Below, in pieces: positions 48,600 to 61,198 of a stretch of 64,000 nucleotides of DNA. The stretch spans positions 310,001 through 374,000 of the forward strand of contig CALSFV010000300.1 in NCBI GenBank assembly GCA_943737045.1. Direction: 5' to 3'. Position 1 is the stretch's first letter; the number at the start of each line of letters is the position of its first letter. This DNA is from Parapristionchus giblindavisi. Taxonomy: Eukaryota; Nematoda; Chromadorea; Rhabditida; Diplogasteridae. The notes beneath the pieces were generated by a model. It was not told where the DNA came from, made no database searches, and saw nothing but the letters and a program-made list of their open reading frames with translations. The position numbers and the translations under genes were made by a program.

Positions 48600-49850
48600 T
48601 AAGAAAAAAATTGATCTGGTGGGAACAAAATTGGAATACTTTAGCTTCTGCATTTTTTTTTTCAAATTTTCGTGAACAAATGATTCATAGATCAACTGTG
48701 CGTTACTAGTCAATATGTAAAATGAAATCATTTTCAAAAAAAAGGAAATCATTTTCAATATCTGCCAGGGATTCCCGAAAAAAATTCAAGTCGATTGATG
48801 AAGTTTGAAGGAAGTTATCGTCGAAAAATATGAATGTTATTCTTTTTTGGCCAGTACTGTATGTCCGGCAAATGACGATAAAATAATGAGATTAAAGTTT
48901 AGGGAATTTGCAAAAATTGGAAAAAAACAATATAACGAAGGGCAGGAATCGAAATGGCTGGGTTTGGGCAACCCTAGCCGCTTTCAGAATCGTTTTCGTC
49001 GCAACTGGTGCTTCCCTTGGCATAGACGGGAGAATAATGAATTGCAAGCAGTTTCAATCTAAGCAATTCATAAGCTACGACTGTCATTAAAATTAGAATC
49101 CGCAAAATTCAGGAGGAGATTTTTGAGAATAAACATATTATCTGTATTACTGTATTAGTAGTAATAGTCTCTTGTTCTCTCTCTTCTTATTTATTTCCCT
49201 ATCCTTGTGCCATACACTTTCTCTCTCTCTATGTATATCAAATTGATCAGAATATGACACCAGCAGATTTTCACTTTCTTCTAGAAGTGTATTGGGTTAT
49301 GAGAAATGGGGTCGAACGAGTTCCTTCCTTTCTTTTAATCCGGTGGGATTGTTCGCTTGCATACACATGTATTATATTTTTTGTTATATTTGATATTTTT
49401 CTTCTAAATATTTATATATTGCCAAACCAATATTTGACTCTCGTTTTGAATTTCTGAATTGTATATACATATTTCGGTTTGTCACTTCTATATCTCTCGT
49501 ATGTAAATGTTTCGAAATACACAATTTCCAGGTGAGTACATGGATACCACGCTCGTTATCTGCCTCATTTTTGCCGCTCACACACATGCAAGTAGGTATA
49601 GAAATATTCATCCTTGCTACTATCCGCTATGCGATCTTAATCTGATATTCAGTCCCTCTACCGCTTATGTGGTGTTAAAATCTTGGAAAAGTAGATGAAA
49701 AAGGGAATAGTAATTAATATATTTTAAATATTTTTCACGGACTACGTAATTTAAAAAAAAATCTTCCCTGATTAATAGACCAAGTAAAGAGTAAAACCAT
49801 ACAAACAATTCTCATTTTTGATATGCAATATTGACAGTAGAGTTGGCTAT
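48600..49850. other. AT-rich intergenic stretch
   Basis: I find no supported gene. Short frames here lack splice context. Confidence 0.5.
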
Positions 49851-49859
49851 TCGGGGGTT

Positions 49860-49965
49860 GCGGGCCAGTAATGGCCTTGCCTCTCCATTGCTAGTGATTG
49901 CGGGCCCGCAATGCTTTGTAAAATAATTGCGGGCCCGCAATGCGGTGTGCATTATGCCCAACCCT
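49860..49965. repeat. GC-rich inverted repeat, hAT-like remnant
   Basis: Repeats of TTGCGGGCCCGCAATG with GGTTGCGGGCC at the left and GCCCAACCCTA at the right. No clear target duplication. Confidence 0.5.
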
Positions 49966-50029
49966 AATTGACCGCACAATAATTCGAGGGGATCAGGGAC
50001 TCCAAAGGAAGGAGATTCTGCGGGGCTGT

Positions 50030-50799
50030 ATGTTTAATAATACACAACCTTCAGACAGCATCGCCATCTCCGCAAGTGCTGATTCGATCTCTGAATCGAC
50101 GACGCGACAGCGCACAACTCCTGAGACGCCGACATCGGCACCATTTGACATCGAAACCGAATTGGCCAAGCTCGCCACCATGTGTATGAGCACCGAGGAC
50201 CACGAAGAACTTCGTTAAGTTTGGGGTTGCCGCATAGTAGTTCTTTGGCCGATTACACAGTGATTGTCATCGGCAACATGGAGTTACGCAAGGCTCTTCG
50301 CTTTTCGCCGCCCCATCCATGGACGTACCTTAGCAATACGCGGCCCAGCGAAGAGGAATTCGCATCGGCGCCGACAGCTGAGGCCTACTTTGACCTGAAG
50401 GAACCGCGCGTCAAAACACTCACACTTGCACAGTATTCTGGTTCAAGCCATTTTGTTTCCATAGCCAGACAAGCGAAAGACGATTGCATTTGAGAGAGTT
50501 TCTATGTTGAGCGGTCGTTTTGGCTTTCACAGTCTATAGAACATTGTGCTTGATAGCTTCCTTTACTTTGAGCACAATTTCCCTCCCGCTATAGCGTTCT
50601 TGGACAAGCGCGTCCCTTCGATTCGCGCCATTTTCAGACATAGATTTGAAGAAATGCTTCGTAGTGATGGAGGAGTGATAGATAGGAAAGTAGTTGACCG
50701 TATGATTGATGAGTATATCGCGATTTATAAGAGAGTAAGTAGAGCTGTTACGGAAATGTTTTCCTCTCCTATTAGGTGCTGGGATCTTTAGATTTTTAA
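50030..50799 (+). CDS. Unidentified four-exon gene, about 190 aa
   Basis: Exons are 50030-50213, 50261 to about 50430, 50540-50734 and 50776-50799. They encode an Ser/Thr-rich start (MFNNTQPSDSIAISASADS), then NMELRKALRFSPPHPWTYLS and APTAEAYFDLKEPRVKTLTL, then FPPAIAFLDKRVPSIRAIF with a charged helical end, finishing VLGSLDF. Introns of 47 and 41 nt are used. AATAAA lies at about 50869. The donor of exon 2 is uncertain because a dispersed repeat (50437-50520, relative at 53576-53665) fills that intron. The start could be further upstream. I recognise no family. Confidence 0.5.
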
Positions 50800-52216
50800 A
50801 TCATGGTATTTTTGTCTCTAAAGATATGGCAATGATTCTATGCGAAGTAAATATGATTGTTTTACGGAAGAATAAATGACTTTATTTAATGGTAATAGTG
50901 TTTCGAAGCATAAACTACTACATAAACAACAAAACTCTGATACATACATTCAAATTGGTCACATTGTTTCGTTTACCTGTCATGCTATAGATTTCGGAAT
51001 TGAACTGGTATGATGTTCATTTATTGATTTTTGGATGTTTTCGATCTCTACACTCTCTTGGACCGCCATACTCTCTCATCTAGCCGTTATCATCCACTTC
51101 TCCCGTTGCCTGCACTCTCCGTCAACAACACCATCCATTTATCCATTAGTCGAAGGTTGCTACGAGCGGGACTTCTCCACGCATAACACTTTGTTTACGA
51201 CTTTCCTCTGAAGTTGGGTCCCAAGTGTAGTACCTTGTTAGATGGTATAATGTATTCTCAAACAGTTTTTGCGAAAGAAATGGGTAGCTTGTAGATTGTT
51301 AATTAATTTCAACGGCTTTTCCAGTTACAAATATCCCTTCAAAAGTGAATTAAAGGCACACCGTAGCTAATTTTATTATCCGCTCTGGCAACGCTTTCTC
51401 GTTGATAAACGAAGCGAGAGAGGATTATCAGCGTAGGGAGTGTCAAATTAGCTCGAGTTGTGGCTTTAAAGATACTATCGACGATACGTGCGCCTCATCT
51501 TTGCTTACAGGGGTTACACACAATGTTTTGTGCAGAATTGTGACCAGCACGTTTTCTGGGCACTGTTTTCCTGTGTCTCCATGTTCTTTCTACCTCTACA
51601 CCCTCCTCGTCCTCCACACTCTCTCATGTTGAGTCTCAACTAACCCACATCGCTCACCACTCTCGTTGTCTGCGCTCTCGCCAAATGCCAAACTCTCTTC
51701 GCTTCTCGTCCATTCCATTCAACTGTTCATATAATGTAGTCTATCGCGCACACCGAGCGTAACCAGCTATGTCCGTTAAAACTTTCGCAACCAGTCGATT
51801 TCCAGTCTCTTCCTTCTATTATTCTTATTGTTTACTCCATCATATGATACACTAAAGGAGAATGTGATGACATGAGGTTATCGATGTCGATAATATAGTG
51901 ATAGCGATGATTTGTTTCACCTAATTATCACCTAATTCATTGCTCATTTCATGCAGGTTGTATTGTATATTTCACAACTTCCTCGTACCCTTCCTTTGCT
52001 CGTTTGGCCCTTCGAAGTAGTGGTAAACGTGTTGCAAAGGGTTACAAACAATCATTTCTTTTAGTTAGAATATTTCGCGCTAATTATTCATGTATAGTTA
52101 ACGTTTTTCATGGTTTTACAATATTTTGCTTCTCGCCCTTCAAATCTCTCTCTCTTCTCTTTTTTCACTCATTCATTCTCTCTTCTTCCTTGTTTCAAAC
52201 AAACCATTAAATCTAG
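50800..52216. other. Intergenic region with a P1 palindrome
   Basis: P1 copy at 51350-51470. Pyrimidine-rich stretches at 51040-51130 and 51590-51730. This holds the presumed promoter of the downstream GST-fold gene. No gene supported. Confidence 0.5.
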
Positions 52217-54978
52217 ATGTTCGGGTGTGATTGTTGTTGCATATCATCGTTCATATATGCAGTTGGATGGTTCACCATCCTTTCCAAGGTGAGTTTCTTT
52301 CTCTATTTGCACTCAGTTGAAAAGTAGGTAAAATAAATAAATAAATAAAAGAAACGAGCAGAACACCATTCAATTTTGTTATTTTATTTTCACGACTTTC
52401 CAAAGAAATATATTAGTGCCCATCAAATGAATATGCAATAATGTCCAATTCAAAGTTTGCATGCACATTAAAGATAAAATTGTAAAATGTTAACTTGGCT
52501 ATATTGTGCTTCATGTATCGTAGTCATTTCTTCCATTTGTAGCTCCTTCCATGGCTTCATAAAAAGTACATCAAAGACGAGCACAAATCACCCGAATTGA
52601 ACGAGAAAAACTACAAGAAGGATGTTGTCTACCTCTATCAGGTAATTTTATCTTACAATTAGATCGGATGAGAACCGACTGGATGATAACTGTCTGTTTT
52701 CTTTGTCTATTCATTAGCGCTTGTATCTTAAATGCGAAAAAAAATTCATCCAGTCGGTTCTCATTCATCGGTTCTCATCCGACCTCGTGAACTATTTTAG
52801 CGATTGATTTCGTTAAAAAAATCGATTTATTGATTTTTCTTACAGTTTGATGGTACGCCAACAGCCCCTTCTGTTTCTCCATTCTGTGTTAAGATCGAAG
52901 GATTCCTACGACTCAATAACATTAAATTTGAGGTAATTCACAGCTAATTTCTTTATTCGCTCTGGGAACGCTCTCTTGAAGACAACGAAAACGAGAGAGG
53001 GAGGCAAAAATGCCAGTGCGAAGGCAAAAATTATCCTGAAGTGTAACCTTAAAGGGAACGTTACCTCTCTCAATGGTCTCTTCATTGCGCACACTATTTT
53101 TTCTGTTCTCTAACAACGAGAGAGCATTGCGTGTCGAAGAGGCCATTGAGTGAGGTTACGCTCCCTTTAAATTGCTATTGCTTGGTATTTAAGAGACGTT
53201 ATACCGCTGCTAAACGTGGACAGAATAACAAACTTCCAATGATTGAATTAAACGGCGAGACCTTCTCCGATTCTCAGATTATTATCAGAAGACTCACGCA
53301 AATCTTGAAGTTGAAGGTACCACGACTATCCTCTAATTAAATATTTGTTCACTATAAGATAAGATTGACCATAAAATGATATGAAAAATTAACAAACGAC
53401 TAGGTTGGAGAAAATGACTCATTGGGTCAACATTTTTTTACTTTAAAGCGAATGAAGGAAGGGAATGGGACGATGGCATATATTTCTTATATTTCCAGAC
53501 ATACAAAGACGAGCAGGCTGCCGCACAGGCCCATGCTATCGATCGTCTGCTCGACAATCATACTTTCAAGTGAGCTTCAATACACACAGGATTCTGGTGC
53601 AAGCCATTTTTTGCGTTGAAAGCCATACGAGCGAGAGAGCATTGTATTTGAGAGATTTTCTAAACTGAAAAAATTTCCTTTACTAAGGTACCCCAAGAGA
53701 ATTATTCCCATCATATAAGGAAATAATTCCCTAATATGTAAGGGGAGAAAAATCAATTACATATAGGGGAAATATAGCCTTATATGAGTCTCAAAATGAA
53801 GAGAAGACCGTGTACAATTCCAAACGAATTAAATTTTGATCATAACAGTCTGTTGCTGCACCAGAAGGCGCACAATCCCGAATCGATGATCAATGCAGTC
53901 GCCACAAATCTTGTACCCGCCGTCTTCATGCCAATCATTAGAACGATTGTAAGCCCCTTCTTGGTTAACGAGGTTAGTGATTTACCTTATATTTATTTAT
54001 TTTATTCATATATTTATTTAATATTGTTAGTAAATAATTTTAATCACACTACGAGCTAATTCTACTCTCCGCTTTGGCAGTACTATCTCGTAGACAAAGA
54101 AAGCGATAGAGTATTGCCAGAGCGGAGAGTTTCAAATATGCATTATTATTATTATATTATATAATAATAATATTTATTCATTGGCTATTTGATTTAGATG
54201 CACTCGCGTGTTTCTGCGGCCATCGGAAAATTCACAGACACGGAATACAAGGAACTTCTCAGAAATGATCTACTTAGTCTACAGACGATTATTGGAACGA
54301 AGAAGTTCATTATGGGAGATGAACCTACTCCTGTAAGTCGGTCATTCTTCCTTTTGATATTATATAATTTTACATTTAATATGCGTGCAAGCCTATTCTT
54401 CTAGATACATCGTTACTTCTTTGAATATTATCAACTTAATTCATCGTGACCCCACCTTAAACTCTTATATCAAAGCCAATGTGTCAAAAAATGAAACAAA
54501 AATCTCTCGACGAAAAATCTCGATTTTCATAAAAATTCTCTTTTGCTTTCTAAAAAAGAACAAAAAATGATTGTGATTGCAGGTTGACTGTACCGCTCTC
54601 GGACAAATTGGCGCTGCGATCTACCCATTCCCTGAAGCTAGGTTAGTTGTTCGTTAAAGGCACACTCCAAGCTAATTTGAAACTCTCCGCTCTGGCAATG
54701 TCCTCTCCCTTTCGTTGCCGAGGAGAGAGCGTTGTCAGAGCGGAGAGTATCAAATTAGATCGTGGTGTTTAAAGGGAGCGATACCTCTCTCAATGTTCTC
54801 TGCATTGTGCACACTATTTCTCTGTTACGCTCCCTTTAATATATTTCATTATGCGCTAATGATGGCTCATTTCAGAAACTACACAATTGAACTATTCGAG
54901 TCATCTGAACTTCGCCTTCTCAAAGAGTACATGGACAGAACGAGAGATACCATCTTTGGAAACGAATTCCGTCAATAA
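52217..54978 (+). CDS. GST-fold protein of the failed-axon-connections / CDR type, 290 aa
   Basis: Nine exons join in phase: 52217-52288, 52543-52641, 52846-52932, 53194-53316, 53499-53569, 53849-53972, 54198-54332, 54583-54641, 54876-54978. Residues 1-27 (MFGCDCCCISSFIYAVGWFT) are a cysteine-rich hydrophobic anchor. About 55-130 is a thioredoxin-like N-domain with PSVSPFCVKIEGFLRLNNI and the GST-type NKLPMIELNGETFSDSQII. The rest is an all-helical C-domain with KFIMGDEPTPVDCTALGQIG. This layout matches metaxin-related FAXC proteins and the nematode cadmium-responsive CDR proteins. Glutathione catalysis is uncertain in the family. No frame is broken despite MITEs in most introns. The acceptor right before the ATG suggests trans-splicing. 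Confidence 0.88.
52930..53171. repeat. P1+P2 palindrome pair in intron 3 of the GST-fold gene
   Basis: P1 is joined to P2 through TTAAAGGGAACG and ends CTCCCTTTAAA, 22 bp before the exon 4 acceptor. Confidence 0.8.
54046..54140. repeat. P1 palindrome in intron 6 of the GST-fold gene
   Basis: Inverted GAGCTAATTC/CTCTCCGCTTTGGCAGTAC hairpin, diverged from the other copies. Confidence 0.7.
54654..54840. repeat. P1+P2 palindrome pair in intron 8 of the GST-fold gene
   Basis: P1 (GGCACACTCCAAGCTAATTTG) is followed by a shortened P2 (TTTAAAGGGAGCGATACCTC ... TTACGCTCCCTTTAA). Confidence 0.8.
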
Positions 54979-55239
54979 AACATGCATATCAAAACTAAAT
55001 ATTTATCCAAATGTTACATAGACGAAAATCCAATAAATAACTACACGAGTTCAGTGTTTGCCTTGTCAGGATTTATCTCATCATTACAAGTTTTCACTCA
55101 TCTTTATTAGACACCGGAAACGAGTCATGGTCCTCAATAGTAGACGTGCCCACAGTGTATTTTTGAAAAAAAGTAAGTCGCAAAATGAAAATAGTGAGAG
55201 CAATTCTATCTATAACAATTTGCAGTATTCACGAGATTC

Positions 55240-55432
55240 CACTTTTAATGCGATACCCCAAGCTAATTTGAAATTCTCCGCTCTGCCCACACTCTCTCGC
55301 TTTCTTTGTCTACGAGAGAGTATTGCCAATGCGGATAGAAAAATTAGCTTGGGGTGTGCTTTTAAAGGGGACGAAACCTCTTCAACGGTCTACGCTCTCT
55401 CGTTGGTAGAGAACAGAGAAAAAGTGTGTCTG
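55240..55432. repeat. P1+P2 palindrome pair
   Basis: Same order and junction as the other pairs. P2 is truncated at its right end. Confidence 0.75.
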
Positions 55433-55599
55433 CATGATTATTATTTTATTTGTGATGAATAAATATTTGCCAACTAATGATCAAATGAATCACTAGAGAT
55501 ATGTCAGCGGCGAAACATATTCGAAATTGCAAAAGGGCAAAAAACCTCGCAAAAAAAAATTCTTTTTCTCATTAATACAAATTTTGTATCAGTTTCTTT

Positions 55600-55735
55600 A
55601 GTCATTAAAACAACTTTTCATAACGGAAACTCATGATTAAGACTTTGAGAATCGAAAAATATTCAGTACCCACAGAAATAAATGATGAGCGCAAATGAGC
55701 GTCGCAGGGCGCCACAGTGGCACTCGTGTACAAAA
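55600..55735. repeat. Dispersed repeat, copy 2
   Basis: Relative of 345-480. It ends next to the TA microsatellite. Confidence 0.6.
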
Positions 55736-55751
55736 GGAGATCGGGCTGTAT

Positions 55752-55854
<103 letters not shown>

Positions 55855-56285
55855 TCTCCGCATTCGCAATACTCTCTCGTAGACAAAGAAAGCGAGAGAG
55901 TGTGGCCAGAGCGGAGTTTGTAATTAGCTTGAGGTATCGCTATAATGTCTGGAAGGTCTTTCATAATTAATTCGTTCTAGCATGGCTTCATTTCTAACAA
56001 TAAGATTCAATATCGTTCAACACTTGCTTGCCCACGTGTGCTTTACCCTGTATTTTTCCAATTCTCGTTTATTTTCATCAAACAGTTAATTTAACAATAT
56101 ATTCATCAAAAACCTTTGGAATACATGCAGAACGAAATGAGCTTGTATATTTCATTTAATAAAGGAAAAATCTTCGCAGAGTATTCGACGATTTTTTCAA
56201 TCATCACATTAGGGAACAATAAATTGGTGAAAAATATAAAATCTAAAAACGAGAAAGTATTTAATGTGGGACTAACGAGCATAAG

Positions 56286-56625
56286 ATGAAGATGGAGCGT
56301 AAGATGGTTGGTGTTACATTGATTGAACGATGGAGGAACGAAAGGATTAGAGGAATTACTGGATTGAAGGATTGGTTGGACGAGGCGGATAGAAGAAAGC
56401 TTGTGGGGGCAGATAAGGTACGAAGGATGGACATTGACCGATGGGCCAAAATTGTCACCAATTGGATACCATATATGCTTCTCGAAGAACTGTTGGAAAG
56501 ACCCCTACTCGTTAGCTAGATGACCTAAGGAAGACAAAAGGATGGTGGAATATGCCCTACTCCCAATGGCTAACAACCATATCCAAGCACACCACAGTGT
56601 GAACCTAATAAATATCGATTGATTG
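56286..56625 (+). mobile_element. LINE 3' fragment (RTE/CR1-type reverse transcriptase tail)
   Basis: The frame carries MVGVTLIERWRNERIRGIT, then LKDWLDEADRRKL and DRWAKIVTNWIPY. This is the conserved C-terminal region after the reverse transcriptase domain in LINEs whose ends read ...KDRWT..ITEWYPR..KRPRGRPP. It is truncated at the 5' side and decayed afterwards. A TGATTGATT run near 56618 may be its 3' tail. Confidence 0.7.
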
Positions 56626-56696
56626 ATTAAGCGAGCATAAACAGAAATTATATTATAATTATCATATTTTTTATTCATCATAATTGTCATGGCAAA

Positions 56697-57047
56697 CAGG
56701 GCTGTGTGGCAAGGCGTTGCCGGTTTGCCGAAATTGTCGAAATTGCAGGTTTTTCATTGCCGTAATTACCGAACCGGCAATTTCGGCAATATTTTTAATT
56801 TCGACAATGTATAGTTTAACAATACGTTGCGGGTTTAATCACGATTATCGTTGTTTTTGTTGTTCATCGTTGTTTCAGTTTGTGCAATAATGTTTATTGC
56901 TCGAATTAAGTCGACAAATGTTAAAAAAATCATTGAAATACGTTTTTGGGGAACATTGCCGAAATTGCCGTATTTGCCGAAAAAAATTGTTGTCGGCAAT
57001 TGCCGGTTTGCCGAATTGCCGAAAATATGCCTTGCCGCACAGCCCTG
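56697..57047. mobile_element. hAT-type MITE, 351 bp, complete
   Basis: The ends are CAGGGCTGTGTGGCAAGGC and its complement, with a perfect 8-bp duplication ATGGCAAA (56689-56696, 57048-57055). The interior is rich in TTGCCGAAATTG. Confidence 0.95.
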
Positions 57048-57436
57048 ATGGCAAAGTCTGACAATGAGTCCGTGAGCCTAATTCCTCGAATTTTGAAAAA
57101 AAAATACATTCTGACCATAACAGTTTTGCAGTTTTAATAATGCCATGAACCAAACTGTGTAAATTCGTAGCGATTCATAAGATTGATGCATCCATTATAA
57201 GAAATCATGATGTAAACATATTTACAGTAAGATTCGCGCTCCCGATTAATTTTTTTCTTCTTGAAGGTTATGTGAACTTTATATGCTTATGGAAATTTAA
57301 ATATTCATTAAATCACAGATTATTTCGTAAACAATAGATCGGACATTTGAATGTGCATGCATGTGGCCATCAAACTCTCTGCCCTTTCCTCATTTCTAAT
57401 CGTTTTCGTCATCAAGAGCGGTCAGCTAGACTCCGC

Positions 57437-58097
57437 ATGGGCAATGCAGTCTCAATACCGTCTCATTCCGTAAGTTAAATCATCCGTACCGAATCCACCG
57501 TTGATCGTTAAACCGGCTTCTACCGTAATGCCGGTATACCGTAACTGTTTAATACTGTAACCATGGTCTACCGTATCTTCTTATTAGAAAACCCATGTTC
57601 CACCGTACAATTCCTGCAAATTAAATTAAACTCCCTTAATCCCAATCGAATACTGTTTTAGGAGAATCACTACATTGGGATGAATGATTGGACTCCAGTA
57701 CCTAAATTAAAATTACCTCAGCCGAATTTTTCTCTTGAAGAGGTACATTTACAAGTATTTACTAAAATTTTTTATATTGTATACTAATTGTGCAAGCGAT
57801 AGATACACAAATAACCCTTGTCGACAGGGACTCTAGTGATGAGCCCGAAACTCTAACCGTATGATTTTTCTTAATTCACAGGCTTTATCTAGCAACGCCG
57901 GTGATCTAATTCGAATGAAGGATCACAATATACCTATGCCTATGGAGGTTAAAACGCATTCTCCCTTACAGCGGAGGGGCTGTGGTGGGGGCATGGCACA
58001 ATGTTTCAAAATCATCCTAGGCGACTCATATTTGATGGTGTCCCTAGGGGCGGCATACACTTCAGCCAAAAATTTGACCCAAATTATCGATTTTTGA
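57437..58097 (+). CDS. MGNAVS small protein, copy C, altered C-terminus
   Basis: Exons 57437-57469 (MGNAVSIPSHS), 57662-57742 (27 codons, HYIGMNDWTPVPKLKLPQPN) and 57882-58097 join in phase 0. After the family motif RMKDHNIPMPMEV the reading continues into unrelated sequence (KTHSPLQRRGCGGGMAQCFK onward) to a stop at 58097. The other copies end about ten residues after that motif, so a later insertion seems to have replaced the normal end. It may still make protein. Function unknown. Confidence 0.5.
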
Positions 58098-58099
58098 TC

Positions 58100-58887
58100 T
58101 ACCAAAAGTCGAAAAATCAAAGTGTGATTTCCATGGCATGTTGTATACCATTCGATAGAGGATCCAAAGCTATATAAGTATACCAAGTTTCATAAGTTTT
58201 CATAACTCCATGTTCGAGAAATAACCGATTTTTCAATTTTTGACCAGGTTTTTTTGTTTTGATCTAATCGCTTACTATGTTACTATCATTTCCAGTTTCT
58301 GAATTTTTGATATGTTGTGTAAAAATGGATGCGCTATCCGAATATCATACTTATCTGGACCAGCTACAAACCGCCCATAGTGATATCATGCGACGAACGC
58401 CTTACTTTTAGCGCCCGAACGCCGACGCTGGTTCGAATCCTGTCAGAGACATAAATTTTTGCAAATTTTTTTTCGTCTCAAATTTGACTTTAAATTATAT
58501 TTTCAAGTGTTTTATCGTCTTTTCACTAATTTATTGTACGGAATGACCACATACATTACCAAAATACTAAAAAAACTTATAACTGTTACAGTATCGGAAA
58601 AAGTCATTCGACGAACGAAAAAAATGTTTTTTTCGTTAGTGATATTTCTTTAAAATGTTTTTTGTTGTTATTATCTATTAAAAGAAGACAAATGTACATT
58701 GAAACTCGTTAAACATCACGGTTTTCGCAAAATGTTTGAAAAATTGAAACCTAAGATCAAAGATCAAAGTACAATGATCAGAGATCAAAGTTCAGCAATA
58801 GAGTAAAAACTGTTGTGACTTTTAATTATAGTTTCATCTGTTTTTCCAAGTTTACACTAATTTATTGTATGAAACATTATCTGAACT
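58100..58887. other. AT-rich intergenic stretch with a B-box-like site
   Basis: GGTTCGAATCC at about 58431-58441 matches a Pol III B box, with TGTCAGAGACA after it, but no A box or acceptor pairing is visible upstream. No gene supported. Confidence 0.4.
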
Positions 58888-59097
58888 ACTCTGGTATTTT
58901 GCCACTTAAAGTCTACTTAAACTACGTCACAGACTTTAAGTAGACTTTAAGTAAACTTTAAGTGAAAGAACATTTGACGAAATGCATTACAGTATACCAC
59001 ACCACTTTAAGTAGACTTACGTCTCACTTTAAGTTTACTTAAAGTCTACTTAAAGTGGGAAAGTTTAAGTAGACTTTAAGTGGCGAAATACCAGAGT
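58888..59097. repeat. CTCTGGTATTTCG palindromic MITE, complete copy
   Basis: The ends are CTCTGGTATTTTGCCACTT and its near-complement, flanked by TA. The body is made of ACTTAAAGTCTACTT units in both orientations. It is the intact relative of the split copy at 35104-37518. Confidence 0.88.
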
Positions 59098-59310
59098 AAT
59101 AGAGTATCGACAAAAAAGTCATGGGACGCTTTTTCATTTTTTAGTAACATTTGATTAAGGAAAGCACTTAAGCTGATATTTTGTGTCAATGTACGCAACT
59201 CATCAAAGAATCCAACCATGGTGTGTTGGTTTAATGAACTTTGTCAACTGTTGCGTAATGATGACGCAATCTACGCACACTTTTGACAATTTATACTTCT
59301 TTAGTGAACT

Positions 59311-59850
59311 GTGGTGCATGCAATCTATCAAAAGTTCGCGAAGAAATGTCGGAACAAAGTTGCGAACTTTTTCTCTAATTCTCTCAAAATCCCATGCTAT
59401 TTTCACAAAGAAAAAAGTTCGTCAAAAAGATGCGAACAAAGATGCGAACAAAGTTCGCAACTTTCTGTCGATGTGTTAGAGAAATGGAGAAATAGCGTGC
59501 AATTTGGAGAGGTGCAGAAAAAGTAAACGGTCGTTTACTTAAAGTTGCGACGAAACTTGAATTTACAAAAGTGATAGTGTGATGGTTAAATTGCTATTAC
59601 TCAAGTCTCGATGAAAGTGTGTTCAGTAATTCAAAAAAATTTTTTGCGAAAACACTTATTATTTACACGAAAACTGCACAGGAAATCGTGTGCATTCTCA
59701 GTCACAGTCGTCCGAATTCTTTGAGAGCGCGGAGCACTGAAAAACATGTTCGAAGTTCGAAGTAAACACACGCTGCGCGACCGCGAGCGCGTGACCTGGC
59801 TGACTGTTCTCTCCCTCACTTTCCGCTTTCCGATACACTTGTGTGCTTTT
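59311..59850 (+). promoter_or_regulatory. Conserved terminal region, probable inward promoter, second copy
   Basis: Matches the complement of 19650-20251 over several hundred bases, including TTTACAAAAGTGATAGTGTG and CAGGAAATCGTGTGCATTC. It lies upstream of the captured glycogen synthase gene just as the other copy lies upstream of the topoisomerase chimera. Confidence 0.6.
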
Positions 59851-59950
59851 ATGTACTTTCATTCACATTTAAATGTGCCAACGTTCATCTATATGTCCTG
59901 TTTGTTGCTTGATATTGATTGATTGTTTTGTAATTCCGTTTCATTTGCAG

Positions 59951-60328
59951 CGAGTAGCTTTCGCCTCCGTCGGCGTCTCCATTACGTCCTCATTGTCGTC
60001 CTCCAAATCGACCGGCGTGTACGTATCAGGCTACTCCGTATGTCTCGTCACACATCTGTCGTCCCAATGTATACCATCCGCGGCAACTCACAGGTAATTT
60101 CATTACTTTTGTTATTACTATTCATTATATTAATAGTAACGATATAAGTACGTCACAAGCGTGGACGGAGACCGTTAATCAAAGGAACTTATCCTACGCT
60201 TGTGACGTCACATTTTCCCCTCTGGTCGTGTGTTATTGATTGTTTGATTTGTAATAATCGTGTCGTTTGCAGCGTGTCGCAGTCAATGCGGGCGCCCCTG
60301 CATCGGCGATTCCATCTGAGAAGCTACG
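59951..60328 (+). pseudogene. Unidentified leader exons upstream of glycogen synthase
   Basis: Two segments are bounded by AG and GT: 59951 to about 60091 (frames include RHTSVVPMYTIRGNSQ) and 60272-60328 (RVAVNAGAPASAIPSEKL). They do not resemble the glycogen synthase N-terminus that should precede VGGIYTVL, so they may be a different source joined to it. Reading frame is uncertain. Confidence 0.4.
60140..60222. repeat. Short palindrome with ACGTCACAAGCG
   Basis: GTACGTCACAAGCGT and inverted ACGCTTGTGACGTCAC flank a short centre. The ATTTTCCC edge resembles the hairpin at 43428-43583. Confidence 0.6.
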
Positions 60329-61198
60329 GTGAGCATCACACTTTTGTATTGTGTATATTATCGTTCCTTTTTGACGTTTTTGTACTCCTTTATGATTCAA
60401 GATTTATTTGGGCAATGATTGTAAAGTGAAGGTGACGGTTATGACTTGTAGAAGTTCTTGACAGCATCAGGCATGCTATAAAAGTAGCACACCAACTAGA
60501 AAACGCTCAACCAAGGATCGTTGTCCACGGACGGGACAAAGGCGGGTCAGCAAATTGCCGCACACTATATGCACGCCACCGCGCGTTTTAGGAACCCCTA
60601 ATTCGCAGATCCGGAATTATTTTTGTTTCTTCAAAATTTTGTAGTTTCATGAATTTATTTCGCTTAAATCTTTGATGAGGCTGAACACTGAAACAATCTA
60701 AATTGTATTGGAAAAAATAGAGAAGAAATAAGAGTATTGGCAATACGAAGTTTGCTAAATGCAGTGAAAAGTCCTATATTTCGCTATATGCGTGAAATCT
60801 CTGTGAATACGACAATTATTAACATTTTGCATATTCAAATATCTTGCAGACCTATAGTTCCGCCTAATTTGAAGACAACAGCTTTCGGCTAGCTCTCACG
60901 ACTACGAAATTAATTTTTTTGTGCATTTATTCAGTACGATTTTTTGCTAATTTACGAATATTTTTGAAAAGTCCGCCTCTAGATTTGCGTTTCTGCATTT
61001 AGCAATGCCGCTTAATACCGTAGTTTTTTTGAACTTTGATGTGCATGTGGCAAAAGGGGCGTACGTCCTTTTGGCTTGTGTGTCCCGTCCGTGTGTCTTA
61101 CTTTTTTAATATAATAATTATAGTAGTAAAAGCCCGCAGGACTTTGTGTGCCTTGAATAACGAATTGTATCTTATCTTTATCTTTTTCTAATTTGCAG

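Noticed and set aside
57351..57469. Signal-peptide frame of MGNAVS exon 1 (IKLSALSSFLIVFV)
   Set aside because: In that frame the exon ends in phase 2 and meets a stop at once in exon 2. The MGNAVS frame joins cleanly in all copies.
58400..58450. tRNA gene suggested by GGTTCGAATCC
   Set aside because: No A box, anticodon arm or acceptor complement upstream. At most a tRNA-derived scrap.
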